In this document: piece after piece, positions 34,448-45,981 of the stretch
Position numbering within the stretch: position 1 is the stretch's first letter
How the letters are laid out: every line of letters begins with the position of its first letter
NCBI RefSeq assembly: GCF_000513995.1
Contig: NZ_AZVB01000009.1
Span: 1 to 64,000 of the forward strand
DNA: 64,000 nt
Direction: 5' to 3'
Source of the DNA: Pseudoxanthomonas sp. J35
GTDB taxonomy: Bacteria > Pseudomonadota > Gammaproteobacteria > Xanthomonadales > Xanthomonadaceae
Notes under the pieces: model-generated
What the model was told of the DNA's origin: nothing
Databases searched by the model: none
The model's input: only the letters and a program-made list of their open reading frames with translations
Made by a program: the position numbers and the translations under genes

Positions 34448-35398
34448 ATGCACGCACCGCTGCTGTTTCGCCTGTGCGGGCTGTGGCTGCTGCTGGCCAG
34501 CGCGCCTGCGTTCGCGCAGGCGCCGGCCGCGGCGATCCCGCCGCTGGACGCGCCCGTGGTCGACACCACCGGCACCCTGGACCCTGCCACCGTGCAGCGC
34601 CTCGATGCGCAGGCGCGCGCGCTGCAGCAGCGCAAGGGCAGCCAGCTGCAGGTGCTCGTCGTGGCGTCGACCCGGCCGGAGAGCATCGAGCAGTACGCGG
34701 TGCGCGTGTTCGAGGCCTGGAAACCGGGGCGCGCGGGCGTCGACGACGGCGTGCTGCTGCTGGTGGCCAGGGACGACCGCGCGGTGCGCATCGAGACCGG
34801 CTACGGCCTGGAGGGCGCGATCCCCGACGCGGTGGCCAACCGGGTGATCCAGGAGTACCTGGTGCCGAAGTTCCGCGACGGCGACTACGACGGCGGCATC
34901 GAGGACGCCACCGCGGTGCTGGTGAAGCTGGTCGATGGCGAACCGTTGCCGGCGCCGGTCAGCCGCAACACGCCGCGGCCTTCGCCGGGCGGCGCCCTGT
35001 TCCTGCCGGCGCTGTTCGTCGCCTTCGTCGTCGCCCAGGTCGCGCGCGGCCTGCTCGGCCGCCTGCCGCTGGGCCTGCGGGGCCTGCTCAGCGCCATCGC
35101 CGCGGGCGCAGCGGCCTGGGCGGTGTCGTCGATCGTGCTGGCCGGGCTGGCCGGCGCGGTGCTCGGCGCGCTGGTGGGCATGGTCAGCTTCGGCGGCGGC
35201 CGCTACGTCGGCCGGGGCGGCAGCGACTGGGGCGACTGGGGCGGCGGCTTCGGCGGGATGGGGAGCATGGGCGGCATTGGCCGCGGGGCGGGGCGCGGCA
35301 TGGGCGGTGGTCGCCGCTCCGGCGGTTTCGGTGGTGCCGGCGGCTGGTCGGGCGGCGGCGGTCGCTCCGGCGGCGGCGGCGCGTCGGGGCGCTGGTGA
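34448..35398 (+). CDS. TPM domain protein, YgcG type
   Basis: 316 residues. A signal peptide (to about 23, A-F-A-Q-A) precedes a TPM domain (about 35-170) with V-V-D-T-T-G-T-L-D and I-E-T-G-Y-G-L-E-G-A-I-P-D, the family core. Hydrophobic segments follow (about 182-205 and 215-245), then an extreme Gly/Ser/Trp-rich tail (about 250-316). The TPM fold was first described in thylakoid proteins with acid phosphatase activity; bacterial roles are unclear. The stop overlaps the next ATG (TGATG at 35396-35400). Confidence 0.88.
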   Translation: MHAPLLFRLCGLWLLLASAPAFAQAPAAAIPPLDAPVVDTTGTLDPATVQRLDAQARALQQRKGSQLQVLVVASTRPESIEQYAVRVFEAWKPGRAGVDDGVLLLVARDDRAVRIETGYGLEGAIPDAVANRVIQEYLVPKFRDGDYDGGIEDATAVLVKLVDGEPLPAPVSRNTPRPSPGGALFLPALFVAFVVAQVARGLLGRLPLGLRGLLSAIAAGAAAWAVSSIVLAGLAGAVLGALVGMVSFGGGRYVGRGGSDWGDWGGGFGGMGSMGGIGRGAGRGMGGGRRSGGFGGAGGWSGGGGRSGGGGASGRW

Positions 35399-35880
35399 TG
35401 CGCTGGCTCCGCCACCTGTCCGCGCCCCCGGCGGCGCGGCGCTTCCCGGCCGCCAGCCTGGAGCGCATCGCCGCGGCGATCGCCGAGGGCGAGCGCCGGC
35501 ACGACGGCGAGGTGGTGTTCGCGGTCGAGGCCGGGCTGCCGCCGGGCGAGCTGTGGCGCGGCGGTACGCCGCGCGAGCGCGCGCACGAGGTCTTCGCCCG
35601 GCTGCGGGTCTGGGACACGCGCGACAGCAATGGCGTGCTGCTGTACCTGCTGCTGGCCGACCACGCCATCGAGATCGTCGCCGACCGCGGCCTGCACGAC
35701 TGCGTCGTCGCCCGGGAATGGCAGGCGGTGTGCGAAGCGGTGGAGGCCGGGCTGCGTGCCGGCGACGCCGAAGCGGCGGTGATCGACGGCATCCACCGCA
35801 TCTCCACGCTGCTGGCCGCGCACTTTCCGGCCGGCGCGGAAAACCGCGACGAACTTCCCGACCGCCCGGTGCTGCTGTGA
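35398..35880 (+). CDS. TPM domain protein, cytosolic
   Basis: 160 residues with no signal peptide. The TPM domain includes G-V-L-L-Y-L-L-L-A-D-H-A-I-E-I-V-A-D-R-G-L, matching the core of the upstream YgcG-type protein. The start overlaps the stop of the preceding gene by one base, so translation is likely coupled. LemA lipoprotein, exported TPM protein and soluble TPM protein probably act as one system across the membrane; the reaction is unknown. Confidence 0.85.
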   Translation: MRWLRHLSAPPAARRFPAASLERIAAAIAEGERRHDGEVVFAVEAGLPPGELWRGGTPRERAHEVFARLRVWDTRDSNGVLLYLLLADHAIEIVADRGLHDCVVAREWQAVCEAVEAGLRAGDAEAAVIDGIHRISTLLAAHFPAGAENRDELPDRPVLL

Positions 35881-35943
35881 GGCCGGCGCGCCGCAGCGGC
35901 CGGGTCGGGCACAATAGGCCACGATGACCCGGAACCCGGCACC

Positions 35944-36828
35944 ATGATCGTCCTGCACCAGATCGACCCGATCGCGTTCTCGCTGGGCCCGCTGCGCGTG
36001 CACTGGTACGGACTGATGTACGCGGTCGGCTTCCTGGTGGCCTGGTGGCTGGGCCGGCTGCGGATCCGCGCCGGGCGCCTGCCGGGCGTCGACGGCGACG
36101 CCTTCGCCGACCTGCTGTTCTATTCGATGCTCGGCGTGATCCTGGGCGGACGCCTGGGCTGGGTGCTGTTCTACGGCCTGGGCGAGCTGGTCCGCGATCC
36201 GCTGATGATCGTCCGCGTCTGGGACGGCGGCATGAGCTTCCACGGCGGCCTGCTCGGCGTGCTGCTGGCCTCGTGGCTGTGGTCCCGCAGGCACCGGCTG
36301 CACTTCTTCGACACCATGGACTTCGTCGCGCCACTGGTGCCGCCGGGGCTGGGCTTCGGCCGCATCGGCAACTACATCGGCGGCGAGTTGTGGGGCAAGT
36401 ACACCGAGGCCGGCTGGGGCGTCGTGTTCCCCAGCGGGTTGCCGCGCGAGCTGCAGGGGATGGAGCCGGCGATGCTGCGCGCGCAGTTCGAGGCCGGGGC
36501 GCTGGACGCGTACGCGCGCCATCCTTCGCAGCTGTACCAGGCCGTGCTGGAGGGGCTGGTGATGTTCTGCGTGCTGTGGTGGTTCTCGTCCACGCCGCGG
36601 CCGCGCTACGCGGTGTCGGGGATGTTCGCGCTGCTGTACGGGCTGTTCCGTTTCGCGGTGGAGTTCGTGCGCGTGCCGGATGCGCAGCTGGGCTACCTGG
36701 CCTTCGGCTGGCTGACCATGGGCCAGGTGCTGAGCCTGCCGCTGGTCGCGCTGGGCCTGTTCCTGCTGTGGCGGTCGCGCGGCGCGCCGGTGCTGCAGTC
36801 GCAGCCGGTGGTGGAGGAGGCACGATGA
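35944..36828 (+). CDS. lgt: Prolipoprotein diacylglyceryl transferase
   Basis: 294 residues, seven transmembrane segments. Lgt adds diacylglycerol to the lipobox cysteine of prolipoproteins. Key marks are H-W-Y-G-L-M-Y near residue 21, S-F-H-G-G-L-L-G (near 100) with the essential His, and [13 protein letters not shown] (near 140). It overlaps thyA by four bases (ATGA), the same order as lgt-thyA in E. coli. Confidence 0.96.
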   Translation: MIVLHQIDPIAFSLGPLRVHWYGLMYAVGFLVAWWLGRLRIRAGRLPGVDGDAFADLLFYSMLGVILGGRLGWVLFYGLGELVRDPLMIVRVWDGGMSFHGGLLGVLLASWLWSRRHRLHFFDTMDFVAPLVPPGLGFGRIGNYIGGELWGKYTEAGWGVVFPSGLPRELQGMEPAMLRAQFEAGALDAYARHPSQLYQAVLEGLVMFCVLWWFSSTPRPRYAVSGMFALLYGLFRFAVEFVRVPDAQLGYLAFGWLTMGQVLSLPLVALGLFLLWRSRGAPVLQSQPVVEEAR

Positions 36829-37619
36829 GGCAGTATCTGGATCTGCTCGGGCACGTGCTCGAGCACGGCACCGAGAAGTCCGACCGCACCGGCACAGGCA
36901 CGCGCAGCGTGTTCGGCTGGCAGATGCGCTTCGACCTGGCCGAAGGTTTCCCGCTGGTCACTACCAAGAAGCTGCACCTGCGCTCGATCATCCACGAGCT
37001 GCTGTGGTTCCTGAAGGGCGAGACCAACATCGCCTACCTGAAGGACAACAAGGTCAGCATCTGGGACGAGTGGGCCGACGAGGACGGCGAGCTGGGCCCG
37101 GTGTACGGCAAGCAGTGGCGGCGCTGGACCGGCAGCGACGGCAGCGAGATCGACCAGATCCGCTGGGTGGTCGACGAGATCCGCCGCAACCCGGATTCGC
37201 GCCGGCTGGTGGTCAGCGCCTGGAACGTGGCCGACCTGCCGAAGATGGCGCTCATGCCGTGCCACACCATGTTCCAGTTCTACGTGGCCGGCGGGAAGCT
37301 GAGCTGCCAGCTGTACCAGCGCAGCGGCGACATCTTCCTCGGCGTGCCGTTCAACATCGCCAGCTATGCGCTGCTGACCCACATGGTCGCGCAGGTGACC
37401 GGGCTGCAACCGGGCGACTTCGTCCACACCCTGGGCGATGCGCACCTGTATTCGAACCACTACGAGCAGGCGCGCGAGCAGCTGTCGCGCACGCCGCGTG
37501 CGTTGCCGCGGCTGCGGCTCAACCCGGAAGTGGGCGACCTGTTCGCCTTCGGCTTCGACGACATCGCCATCGAAGGCTACGACCCGGCGCCGGCGATCAA
37601 GGCGCCGGTGGCGGTCTGA
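36825..37619 (+). CDS. thyA: Thymidylate synthase
   Basis: 264 residues, identical in length to E. coli ThyA. It methylates dUMP to dTMP using methylene-tetrahydrofolate. The nucleophile is Cys146 in [10 protein letters not shown], with substrate-binding S-R-R-L (about 125-128) and [13 protein letters not shown]. It is coupled to lgt upstream and followed five bases later by folA, which regenerates tetrahydrofolate. Confidence 0.98.
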   Translation: MRQYLDLLGHVLEHGTEKSDRTGTGTRSVFGWQMRFDLAEGFPLVTTKKLHLRSIIHELLWFLKGETNIAYLKDNKVSIWDEWADEDGELGPVYGKQWRRWTGSDGSEIDQIRWVVDEIRRNPDSRRLVVSAWNVADLPKMALMPCHTMFQFYVAGGKLSCQLYQRSGDIFLGVPFNIASYALLTHMVAQVTGLQPGDFVHTLGDAHLYSNHYEQAREQLSRTPRALPRLRLNPEVGDLFAFGFDDIAIEGYDPAPAIKAPVAV

Positions 37620-37624
37620 GCGCG

Positions 37625-38134
37625 ATGCGCCTGGTCCTCGTCGCCGCGCTGGACCGCGACCGCGCGATCGGCCGCGGCAACGACCTGCCGTGGCGGCTGC
37701 CCGACGACCTCAAGCGCTTCAAGGCGCTGACCCTGGGCCGGCCGGTGCTGATGGGCCGGCGCACCGCCCAGTCGCTGGGCCGCGCCCTGCCGGGGCGGAC
37801 CAACCTGGTACTGACTTCCAGTGGCGCCGTGCCGTTCGAAGGCATGCGCGCGGTGGCCTCGCTGGACGAGGCGATCGTGGCCGCCGCCGCCGAAGGCGCG
37901 GACGAGCTGTGCGTGATCGGCGGCGGCAAGGTCTACGCGCTTACCCTGCCGCACGCCGACGTGCTGCAGCTCACCCACGTCGATACCCGCGTCGAGGCGG
38001 CCGACACCTGGTTCCCGGCATGGGACCCGGCGCAGTGGCAGGCTGTGTGGCGCGAGGCGCATCCGGCCGACGCGCGGCATGCGCATGCGTTCGAGTTCGT
38101 CGAATACCACCGGGTCGCCGGCGGCGACCGCTAG
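37625..38134 (+). CDS. folA: Dihydrofolate reductase
   Basis: 169 residues. It reduces dihydrofolate with NADPH, completing the thymidylate cycle started by ThyA. Signatures are I-G-R-G-N-D-L-P-W-R-L-P-D-D-L with catalytic Asp (about 27), M-G-R-R-T (about 43-47) and V-I-G-G-G-K-V-Y (about 97-104). It converges on apaH with a 7-bp gap. Confidence 0.97.
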   Translation: MRLVLVAALDRDRAIGRGNDLPWRLPDDLKRFKALTLGRPVLMGRRTAQSLGRALPGRTNLVLTSSGAVPFEGMRAVASLDEAIVAAAAEGADELCVIGGGKVYALTLPHADVLQLTHVDTRVEAADTWFPAWDPAQWQAVWREAHPADARHAHAFEFVEYHRVAGGDR

Positions 38135-38141
38135 CCCCGCC

Positions 38142-38999
38142 TCAGTCCTTGTCCTTGCGCAGGTGCGGCGGCAGCGCGGCCACGTCGCGGCCCGGCACCT
38201 GCAGCACGCGCAGTTCCTCGCTGTCGAGCTGCAGGGCGGTCAGGCGCCCGCCCCAGACCGCACCGGTGTCGATCGCGTGCACGCCCTGGGTGATGGTCAG
38301 GCCCAGGGTCGACCAGTGGCCGCAGACGATCTTCAGGTCGCGCCCGGCGCGGCCCGGTGCCTCGTACCAGGGATACAGGCCCGCCGCCTGGGTGCCCGGT
38401 GGGCCCTTCTCGTCGATGGCGATGCGCCCGCGCGGCGTGCAGTAGCGCGCGCGGGTGAGCCAGTTGATGATCGAGCGCCAGCGGTCGTGGCCGCGCAGGC
38501 CCGGCGACCAGTTCGGCTTGTCGCCGTACATGTTGCGCAGCAGCCCGCGGTAGCCGTCGCCGCGCAGCTGGCGCTCGACTTCGGCGGCGTACTGTTCGGC
38601 CTGCTGGGTGGTCCACTGTGGCGCAAGGCCGGCGTGGATCATCATCCAGCCCAGTTCGCGGTCGGCGTGCAGCAGCTTCTGCCGGCGCAGCCAGCCCAGC
38701 AGCTCGGTGCTGTCGTCGGCGAACACCACCCGCTGCAGGTCCGGGTTGACCTTGCGCCGCTCGGCCGGGGTGCGTTCGCCGATCGCCAGCAGCGACAGGT
38801 CGTGGTTGCCCAGCACCACCACGCTGCGCTCGCGCAGCGAATGGACCAGGCGCAGCGTTTCCAGCGACTGGCCGCCGCGGTTGACCAGGTCGCCGCAGAA
38901 CCACAGCGTGTCGGCGGCCGGATCGAAGCGGATCTTTTCCAGCAGGCGCTGGGTGGCGTCGTAGCAGCCCTGCAGGTCGCCGATGGCCCAGATGCTCAT
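38142..38999 (-). CDS. apaH: Symmetrical bis(5'-nucleosyl)-tetraphosphatase
   Basis: 285 residues. It hydrolyses Ap4A (and Np4-capped RNA) to two ADP. Metallophosphoesterase motifs are G-D-L-Q-G-C (7-12), G-D-L-V-N-R-G (36-42) and G-N-H-D (64-67). It is the last gene of rsmA-apaG-apaH, the order known from E. coli. Confidence 0.96.
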   Translation of the reverse strand: MSIWAIGDLQGCYDATQRLLEKIRFDPAADTLWFCGDLVNRGGQSLETLRLVHSLRERSVVVLGNHDLSLLAIGERTPAERRKVNPDLQRVVFADDSTELLGWLRRQKLLHADRELGWMMIHAGLAPQWTTQQAEQYAAEVERQLRGDGYRGLLRNMYGDKPNWSPGLRGHDRWRSIINWLTRARYCTPRGRIAIDEKGPPGTQAAGLYPWYEAPGRAGRDLKIVCGHWSTLGLTITQGVHAIDTGAVWGGRLTALQLDSEELRVLQVPGRDVAALPPHLRKDKD

Positions 39000-39008
39000 C
39001 GTGTGGCC

Positions 39009-39395
39009 TCAGTGCAGGGTGCGCGGGATGGTGAGCAGGAACGGAGCGATGGGCGCGTCGAAGCGGGTGCCGTCTGCGGCGAGCATGTCGTAGCGTCCCT
39101 GCATCGCGCCTTCGCCGGTCTCCAGCACCACGCCGGAGGTGTATTCGTAGTCCTCGCCGGGCTCCAGCCACGGCTGTTCGCCGACCACGCCGTCGCCGTG
39201 CACTTCCTCGGTGCGGCCGTTGCCGTCGGTGATCTGCCAGTGGCGCGCCAGCAGGCGCGCGGCGACCCGGCCGCGGTTGTGGATGCGGATCGTGTAGGCG
39301 AAGACGTAGCGGCCGGCTTCCGGCGCGGACTGCTCCGCGAGGAAGCGCGGTTCCACTTCCACGTCGATCGAGTAGGGCGGCACCGGTTGCTGCAT
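39009..39395 (-). CDS. apaG: ApaG protein
   Basis: 128 residues, an immunoglobulin-like fold protein of unclear biochemical role. Family segments are [21 protein letters not shown] and G-x-M-Q-G-R-Y. It lies nine bases upstream of apaH and 71 bases downstream of rsmA. Confidence 0.95.
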   Translation of the reverse strand: MQQPVPPYSIDVEVEPRFLAEQSAPEAGRYVFAYTIRIHNRGRVAARLLARHWQITDGNGRTEEVHGDGVVGEQPWLEPGEDYEYTSGVVLETGEGAMQGRYDMLAADGTRFDAPIAPFLLTIPRTLH

Positions 39396-39466
39396 GGCCG
39401 ACAGTGTAAGCAAAAAGCGCGTGATGGCCGAGGCGAGGGCCCCGGCGGCGTGACGCAGGCGCGGTT

Positions 39467-40246
39467 TCAGGCGCCGGCGTTGGCCAGGCGGATGAAGGCG
39501 GCCACGTCGATCTGCTCGGCGCGGGCGTCGGCGGAGACACCGGCGGCGTCGAACTGCGCCGCGTCGCAGACGCCGTTCAGCGCGTTGCGCAGGGTCTTGC
39601 GGCGCTGGCCGAACGCGGCGCGGACCACGTTGGCGAAGCGCTCGCGGTCGCGGATGGCGATGGTGGCCGGATCGCGCGGCACCAGCCGCACCACCGCCGA
39701 GTCCACCTTCGGCGCCGGGCGGAACGCACCGGGCGGCACCACGAACAGCGGCGTGACCGTGCAGTAGGCCTGCAGCATCACGCTCAGCCGCCCGTAGACC
39801 TTGCTGCCCGGGCCGGCGCCCATGCGGTCGACCACTTCCTTCTGCAGCATGAAGACCATGTCGCGGATCGCCGCGGCGTGCTCCAGGGCATGGAACAGGA
39901 TCGGCGAGGAGATGTTGTAGGGCAGGTTGCCGGCCAGCTTGATCCGTTCGCCGCCGGCCAGCGCGGTCAGGTCCACCTGCAGCACGTCGCGGTGGACGAT
40001 GGCCAGCTCGCCGACGCCTTCGGCCATCGCCGCCAGCGGCCCGACCAGGTCGCGGTCGAACTCGATCACGGTCAGCGCGCCGTGGCGGCGCAGCAGCGGC
40101 AAGGTCAGGGCGCCCTGGCCGGGGCCGATCTCGACCACCCGGTCGCCGGGTTGCGGGTCGATGGCCTGGACGATCCGCTCGATGTAGCTGCGGTCGTGCA
40201 GGAAGTTCTGGCCCAGCGACTTCTTGGGCGTGTGGTTCGAGGTCAT
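39467..40246 (-). CDS. rsmA: 16S rRNA (adenine1518/1519-N6)-dimethyltransferase
   Basis: 259 residues. It dimethylates two adjacent adenosines near the 3' end of 16S rRNA. The N-terminal K-S-L-G-Q-N-F-L (about 9-16), the SAM loop [11 protein letters not shown] (about 38-48) and the catalytic N-L-P-Y-N (about 109-113) are all present. Also called KsgA; loss gives kasugamycin resistance. It heads the apaG-apaH group. Confidence 0.97.
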   Translation of the reverse strand: MTSNHTPKKSLGQNFLHDRSYIERIVQAIDPQPGDRVVEIGPGQGALTLPLLRRHGALTVIEFDRDLVGPLAAMAEGVGELAIVHRDVLQVDLTALAGGERIKLAGNLPYNISSPILFHALEHAAAIRDMVFMLQKEVVDRMGAGPGSKVYGRLSVMLQAYCTVTPLFVVPPGAFRPAPKVDSAVVRLVPRDPATIAIRDRERFANVVRAAFGQRRKTLRNALNGVCDAAQFDAAGVSADARAEQIDVAAFIRLANAGA

Positions 40247-40322
40247 GCGCCATTATCACTGCTGGCGGGGCGGTGGCGCAGCCGATGGGCCGTCCGGTGC
40301 GGGAAGGCGGCGCGCGGCCGCC

Positions 40323-41723
40323 TCAGTCCATGCCCAGTTTCTTGAGCTTGTAGCGCAGGGCACGGAAGGTGATGCCCAGCTGCGCCGCGGTGCGGGTCTT
40401 GTTCCAGCGGTTCTCTTCCAGCGCCTTCTGGATCGCCGCCCGCTCCAGCTGCTCGATGTAGGAGGGCAGGGCGCCGGTGCCCGGATCCAGGTCGATCACC
40501 GCCTCGGCCTGCACCGGTGCGGCGGGGTTGCCGCTGGTCGTCGCGGCGGCGGTGCGCGGCGCCGGCTGCGGGAGGTGCAGGTCGGGTGCGTCGATGCTGT
40601 CGCCCTCGGCCAGGGCCAGGGCGCGCTCGAGGATGTTCTCCAGCTCGCGCACGTTGCCCGGGAAGGCGTACCCGGCCAGCGCGGCCAGCGCGGCCGGGGT
40701 CAGTTCGGGGCTGGGGCGGCCCTGCCCGGCGGACAGGCGTTGCAGGATCGCGTCGGCCAGCTGCGGCAGGTCGGCGGTGCGTTCGCGCAGGGGCGGCACG
40801 CGCAGCTCGATCACGTTGATCCGGTAATAGAGGTCGTGGCGGAAGCGGCCGTCGGCGACCAGGCCGGACAGGTCCTTGTGCGTGGCCGAGAGGATGCGCA
40901 CGTCCACCGGCACCTCGCTGGAGGCACCGACCGGGCGCACCGACTTCTCCTGGATCGCGCGCAGCAGCTTGACCTGCATCGGCAGCGGCAGCTCGGCGAC
41001 TTCGTCCAGGAACAGGGTGCCGCCGCTGGCGGCCTGGAACAGGCCGGGCTTGTCGGCATGGGCGCCGGTGAAGCTGCCCTTCTTGTGGCCGAAGAACTCG
41101 CTTTCCATCAGCTCGGCCGGGATCGCGCCGCAGTTGACCGGCACGAACGGCCCGGCCGCGCGCGCCCCCTGCTCGTGGATGGTGCGGGCGACCAGCTCCT
41201 TGCCCACGCCGGACTCGCCGAGGATGTAGACCGGGGCCTGGCTGCGGGCGACCTTGGCGATGGTCGCGCGCAAGGTGGCCATCGCCGGCGACTCGCCGCG
41301 CAGGCGGCTGGCCTGCTCCGGCGGGGTCGGCGGCGGCTTCGGCCGCTCGGCGTTGTTGAGTTCCAGCGCGTGGCGGACCAGGCCGCGAAGCACGTTGATG
41401 TCGACCGGCTTGCTGACGAAGTCGAAGGCGCCGGCCTTCAGCGCTTCCACCGCCAGGTCCATGTTGCCGAAGGCGGTGATCATCGCCACCGGCGTCTGCG
41501 GGTGGTGGCGGGCGATCTCCCCGACCAGCTCGATGCCATTGCCGTCGGGCAGGCGCATGTCGGTGAAGCAGAGGTCGTAGCGGTTGCCGGAAAGCAGCTC
41601 GCGCGCCTCGGTCAGGTTGGCCGCGGTGTCGACCCGCAACCCCATCCGCCCGAGCGTCAGTACCAGCAGTTCGCGGATATCGCGCTCGTCATCGACGATG
41701 AGGGCACTGCGATTGGGCGTCAT
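40323..41723 (-). CDS. pilR: Sigma-54 dependent response regulator PilR
   Basis: 466 residues from ATG 41723. Receiver domain with phospho-acceptor Asp55 (F-T-D-M-R), AAA+ domain with Walker A G-E-S-G-V-G-K-E, the sigma-54 contact loop G-S-F-T-G-A and Walker B F-L-D-E-V, and a Fis-type helix-turn-helix at the end ([12 protein letters not shown]). PilR activates pilin transcription. It lies 52 bp downstream of pilS on the same strand. Confidence 0.95.
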   Translation of the reverse strand: MTPNRSALIVDDERDIRELLVLTLGRMGLRVDTAANLTEARELLSGNRYDLCFTDMRLPDGNGIELVGEIARHHPQTPVAMITAFGNMDLAVEALKAGAFDFVSKPVDINVLRGLVRHALELNNAERPKPPPTPPEQASRLRGESPAMATLRATIAKVARSQAPVYILGESGVGKELVARTIHEQGARAAGPFVPVNCGAIPAELMESEFFGHKKGSFTGAHADKPGLFQAASGGTLFLDEVAELPLPMQVKLLRAIQEKSVRPVGASSEVPVDVRILSATHKDLSGLVADGRFRHDLYYRINVIELRVPPLRERTADLPQLADAILQRLSAGQGRPSPELTPAALAALAGYAFPGNVRELENILERALALAEGDSIDAPDLHLPQPAPRTAAATTSGNPAAPVQAEAVIDLDPGTGALPSYIEQLERAAIQKALEENRWNKTRTAAQLGITFRALRYKLKKLGMD

Positions 41724-41775
41724 GCCTGAACGATAGCCGACCAGGGCCGCCGCGGCCAAGCCCGCGAAGGCCCGG

Positions 41776-43377
41776 TCATGGCGGCAGGATGGTATTGGGG
41801 CCCTGCATGGCGACCCGGAAGCAGGCGCCGCCGCCGGGGACCGGCACGTACTCGAGCGTGGCCTGGTTGGCCCGGCACAGCTCGCGGGCGATGTACAGGC
41901 CCAGGCCGGTGCCGTGCTCGGAGGTGGTGAAGAACGGCCGGAACAGCTGCGCGGCCACGCCCTCGGCGATGCCTGGGCCGCGGTCGAGCACGTCGACGAA
42001 GGCGTTGCGGCCGTCCTGGAACACCCGCAGGCGCACCCGCGCCGGTTCGTCCATCAGCCGTCCGTACTTGAGCGCGTTGTGGACCAGCGCGGTCAGCAGC
42101 TGCTGCAGGTGGCGCGGGTCGACCATGGCCGGCACCGGCTGCGCCGGGACCACCGCCTCCAGGCTGTCGGTCTCGATCGACAGGGTCAGCCGGTAGTCGT
42201 CGACGAAGCGGCGCACGAAGGCGCACAGGTCCAGGTTCTCCGGGTTGGCGCGCTCGCGCCGCGCCAGCCCGAGCACACTCTCGACGATGCCGTTGGTGCG
42301 CTGGCACTGCTGGTGGATGATCTGCAGCAGGCGGCGGTCGGCCTCGTCGATGTTGCGCGACTCCTCCAGCAACTGGGCGGCGTAGTTGATCGCCGCCAGC
42401 GGGTTGCGGATCTCGTGGGCGAGGCTGGCCGAGAAGCGGCCCAGCGCGGCGAGGGTCAGCGATTCGGCGCGGCGCGAGACCACGGTGGTGTCGTCCAGGA
42501 ACACCAGGGTCAGGTCGCTGTCGGCCAGCAGCCGGGCGAAGCGCGGCTGCACTTCCGGCTGGTCCGGCTGCAGCTGCATCGGCGTCTCGTCCACCTGCCA
42601 GCCGTTGCGCCAGCGCTGCAGGCGGCGGGCCAGTTCCGGCGCGATCTGGTTGAGGTCCATGCTCGCGGCCTGGCTGCCTTCGCCCAGCAGCAGCGCGGCG
42701 GCCTCGTTGGCCAGGGTGATCCGGTTGTCGGCATCGACCACCAGCACGCCGGTGCGCATGCGCCGGATCACCAGCTCGTTGATCTCCACGAGGTTGGCGA
42801 CTTCGGCGGTGCGCTTCTCGGCCAGCTGCTGGCTGGACCGGGCGCGCTGGCCGATCCGGTAGCCCAGCCAGGCCAGGGCCAGGTAGCTGGTGACGAACAT
42901 GCTCAGCTCGGCCAGGGTGCGCGGCGCGCCGCCGTCGACCAGGCTGCTGAGGATGTATTCGCCGACCAGCGCCGCGCTGGCCAGCAGCGCCACCACCAGG
43001 CCCTGGCGCAGCGGCAGCAGCATGGAGGCGGCGGCCACGTTGAACAGCAGCATCATCGCGATGCCGGCGGCCACCGTGGGCAGGGCGTGGGTGGCCAGGG
43101 AGGCGGCGAGGATGTCGATGCAGGCCCCGCCGAACACCAGCTGGGCGAACCAGCGCTCGTTGCGCCCCAGCACCAGCAGGACCACCGCCACGACCAGGTA
43201 GGCCACGGCCACCGTCGAGGCCAGCCCGGGGTTGCGTGGAGCACCAATGAGTTCCGCCATCGGGCTGAATACGAGGGCGGCGATGATCCCGGCTTCCAGG
43301 GTCCGGTACAGGCCGAAGAAATAGAGTTCCCGCCGCGGAATCGACTCGATGCGATCTATGAGCGAAGCGTTCGGCAA
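41776..43377 (-). CDS. pilS: Sensor histidine kinase PilS
   Basis: 533 residues. About six N-terminal transmembrane helices (to about 180), a short coiled segment, a PAS-like domain (about 200-310), the phospho-acceptor motif S-L-A-H-E-I-R-N-P (near 330) and an ATPase domain with H-N-A-L-K-Y, D-R-G-P-G-I-A and G-T-G-L-G-L-Y. It phosphorylates PilR in response to inner-membrane pilin level. It is divergent from sucC. A minus-strand TATACT (complement of 43408-43413) could be its -10 box; no good -35 is visible. Confidence 0.95.
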   Translation of the reverse strand: MPNASLIDRIESIPRRELYFFGLYRTLEAGIIAALVFSPMAELIGAPRNPGLASTVAVAYLVVAVVLLVLGRNERWFAQLVFGGACIDILAASLATHALPTVAAGIAMMLLFNVAAASMLLPLRQGLVVALLASAALVGEYILSSLVDGGAPRTLAELSMFVTSYLALAWLGYRIGQRARSSQQLAEKRTAEVANLVEINELVIRRMRTGVLVVDADNRITLANEAAALLLGEGSQAASMDLNQIAPELARRLQRWRNGWQVDETPMQLQPDQPEVQPRFARLLADSDLTLVFLDDTTVVSRRAESLTLAALGRFSASLAHEIRNPLAAINYAAQLLEESRNIDEADRRLLQIIHQQCQRTNGIVESVLGLARRERANPENLDLCAFVRRFVDDYRLTLSIETDSLEAVVPAQPVPAMVDPRHLQQLLTALVHNALKYGRLMDEPARVRLRVFQDGRNAFVDVLDRGPGIAEGVAAQLFRPFFTTSEHGTGLGLYIARELCRANQATLEYVPVPGGGACFRVAMQGPNTILPP

Positions 43378-43455
43378 GCCCTGATCTCCCCGGTCCCGGC
43401 CGGGGCCAGTATAGGCTCAGGCGGGGCGGGGGAGCCGGGGATTCCCGGGGGCGTT

Positions 43456-43485
43456 TTGCACCGCCGAGGCCTTGTCGGCGACAAT
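43456..43485 (+). promoter_or_regulatory. candidate sigma-70 promoter of sucC
   Basis: TTGCAC (43456-43461) and GACAAT (43480-43485) with an 18-bp spacer, 85 bp before the sucC ATG. Confidence 0.5.
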
Positions 43486-43570
43486 ATCGCCCCCGCCCGC
43501 CAGCCCCCCCCTGGCCGCAAGGCCCCGGCCGGACCAGCGTGGCGGCGTCCCTCTCCTCCACTGGTGAAGC

Positions 43571-44734
<1,164 letters not shown>

Positions 44735-44765
44735 TCCCCGACGGCGACCGGATGGCGTGAATCCC

Positions 44766-44859
44766 GACCCCATCCCCCTTGAGTCGAGGGGGTGGCCCGC
44801 CGCGAAGCGGCGGGATAGGGGATCTGGAGGCACGCTGCGGGGCATCGGCGCAGCCGATG
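44766..44859. repeat. structured repeat in the sucC-sucD spacer
   Basis: Three stem-loops in tandem: CCCCCT/AGGGGG (44774-44792), CCCGCCG/CGGCGGG with a five-base loop (44796-44814) and CATCGGC/GCCGATG with a three-base loop (44843-44859). The first two are enclosed by GACCCC...GGGGATC arms (44766 to about 44824). The layout looks like a REP or small mobile cassette. It leaves sucD with its own leader, CTAAGGACTAAAG. Confidence 0.65.
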
Positions 44860-44909
44860 TCCGGTCTCCGGAGCCGGCGTCCAATACGAACTACTAAGGA
44901 CTAAAGAAC

Positions 44910-45785
44910 ATGTCCGTTCTGGTTAACAAGAATACGAAGGTGATCGTGCAGGGCTTCACCGGCCAGCAGGGCACCTTCCACGCCGAGCAGATGGTCGAAT
45001 ACGGGACCAAGGTCGTCGGCGGCGTCACCCCGGGCAAGGGCGGCCAGGAACACATCGGCCTGCCGGTTTTCAACACCGTCGCCGACGCGGTCGCCGAGAC
45101 CGGCGCCGACGCTTCGGTCATCTACGTCCCGCCGCCGTTCGCGGCCGACGCGATCCTGGAAGCGGCCGCGGCCGGCATCAAGGTCATCGTCGCCATCACC
45201 GAGGGCATCCCGGTGCTGGACATGCTGCGCGTGAAGAACGTGCTGAAGGGCTACGACGACGTGGTCCTGATCGGCCCGAACTGCCCCGGCATCATCACCC
45301 CGGGCGAGTGCAAGATCGGCATCATGCCGGGCCACATCCACAAGCCGGGCAAGATCGGCATCGTCTCGCGTTCGGGCACGCTGACCTATGAAGCGGTCAA
45401 GCAGACCACCGACGCGGGCCTGGGCCAGTCGACCTGTATTGGTATTGGCGGCGACCCGATCAACGGCCTGAACTTCGTCGACTGCCTCAAGCTGTTCAAC
45501 GAGGACCCGCAGACCGAGGGCATCATCATGGTCGGCGAGATCGGCGGCAGCGCCGAGGAAGAAGGCGCCGAGTACATCAAGAACCACGTCAGGAAGCCGG
45601 TCGTCGGCTTCATCGCCGGCGCTTCGGCCCCTCCGGGCAAGCGCATGGGCCACGCCGGCGCGATCGCGTCGGGCGGCCAGGGCACGGCCGAGGGCAAGTT
45701 CGCGGCGATGGAAGCGGCGGGCATCACCACCGTCCGTTCGCCGGGCGACCTGGGCGCGGCCATGAAGGCCCGCCTGGGCGGCTGA
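44910..45785 (+). CDS. sucD: Succinyl-CoA synthetase alpha subunit
   Basis: 291 residues. The subunit carries the phosphohistidine and binds CoA. The Rossmann-like N-terminus has [11 protein letters not shown], then G-P-N-C-P-G-I-I (about 125-132), and the active-site His lies in R-M-G-H-A-G-A-I near 248. AAGGA at 44897-44901 serves as ribosome site. A strong terminator follows. Confidence 0.98.
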   Translation: MSVLVNKNTKVIVQGFTGQQGTFHAEQMVEYGTKVVGGVTPGKGGQEHIGLPVFNTVADAVAETGADASVIYVPPPFAADAILEAAAAGIKVIVAITEGIPVLDMLRVKNVLKGYDDVVLIGPNCPGIITPGECKIGIMPGHIHKPGKIGIVSRSGTLTYEAVKQTTDAGLGQSTCIGIGGDPINGLNFVDCLKLFNEDPQTEGIIMVGEIGGSAEEEGAEYIKNHVRKPVVGFIAGASAPPGKRMGHAGAIASGGQGTAEGKFAAMEAAGITTVRSPGDLGAAMKARLGG

Positions 45786-45807
45786 CCCAGCCGACCGCGT
45801 CACACGG

Positions 45808-45837
45808 AAAGGCCGCCTCCGGGCGGCCTTTTCTTTT
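45808..45837 (+). terminator. rho-independent terminator of sucCD
   Basis: AAAGGCCGCC-TCCG-GGCGGCCTTT, a perfect stem with a four-base loop, followed by a T-rich tail to 45837. It is the strongest terminator in the window and isolates the following island. Confidence 0.9.
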
Positions 45838-45866
45838 GACCTTCGCGCGGCCCTTTCCGAAGTGGT

Positions 45867-45884
45867 TATCGGACTTTCCCGATA
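45867..45884. promoter_or_regulatory. inverted repeat upstream of the double-glycine peptide gene
   Basis: TATCGG-ACTTTC-CCGATA, a perfect 6-bp inverted repeat 98 bp before the peptide start, in an AT-richer stretch than the surroundings. It is a possible operator for the peptide/membrane-protein pair. Confidence 0.35.
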
Positions 45885-45981
45885 GACGTCCAGCGAGCCA
45901 TGCGTTGGGATTGTGGTGCGCGGGACACTTGCGTTCCGGCCCCGGTGCGCAGGGCATCGCGCCAAGTACCCTGAGGAGGCA

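Noticed and set aside
44843-44859. CATCGGC-GCA-GCCGATG as an attachment or integron site
   Set aside because: No integrase gene or matching second site is present in the window; treated as one stem of the spacer repeat.
45913-45981. Longer form of the double-glycine peptide from an upstream in-frame start
   Set aside because: AGGAGG directly serves ATG 45982, and the leader motif begins at the shorter start.
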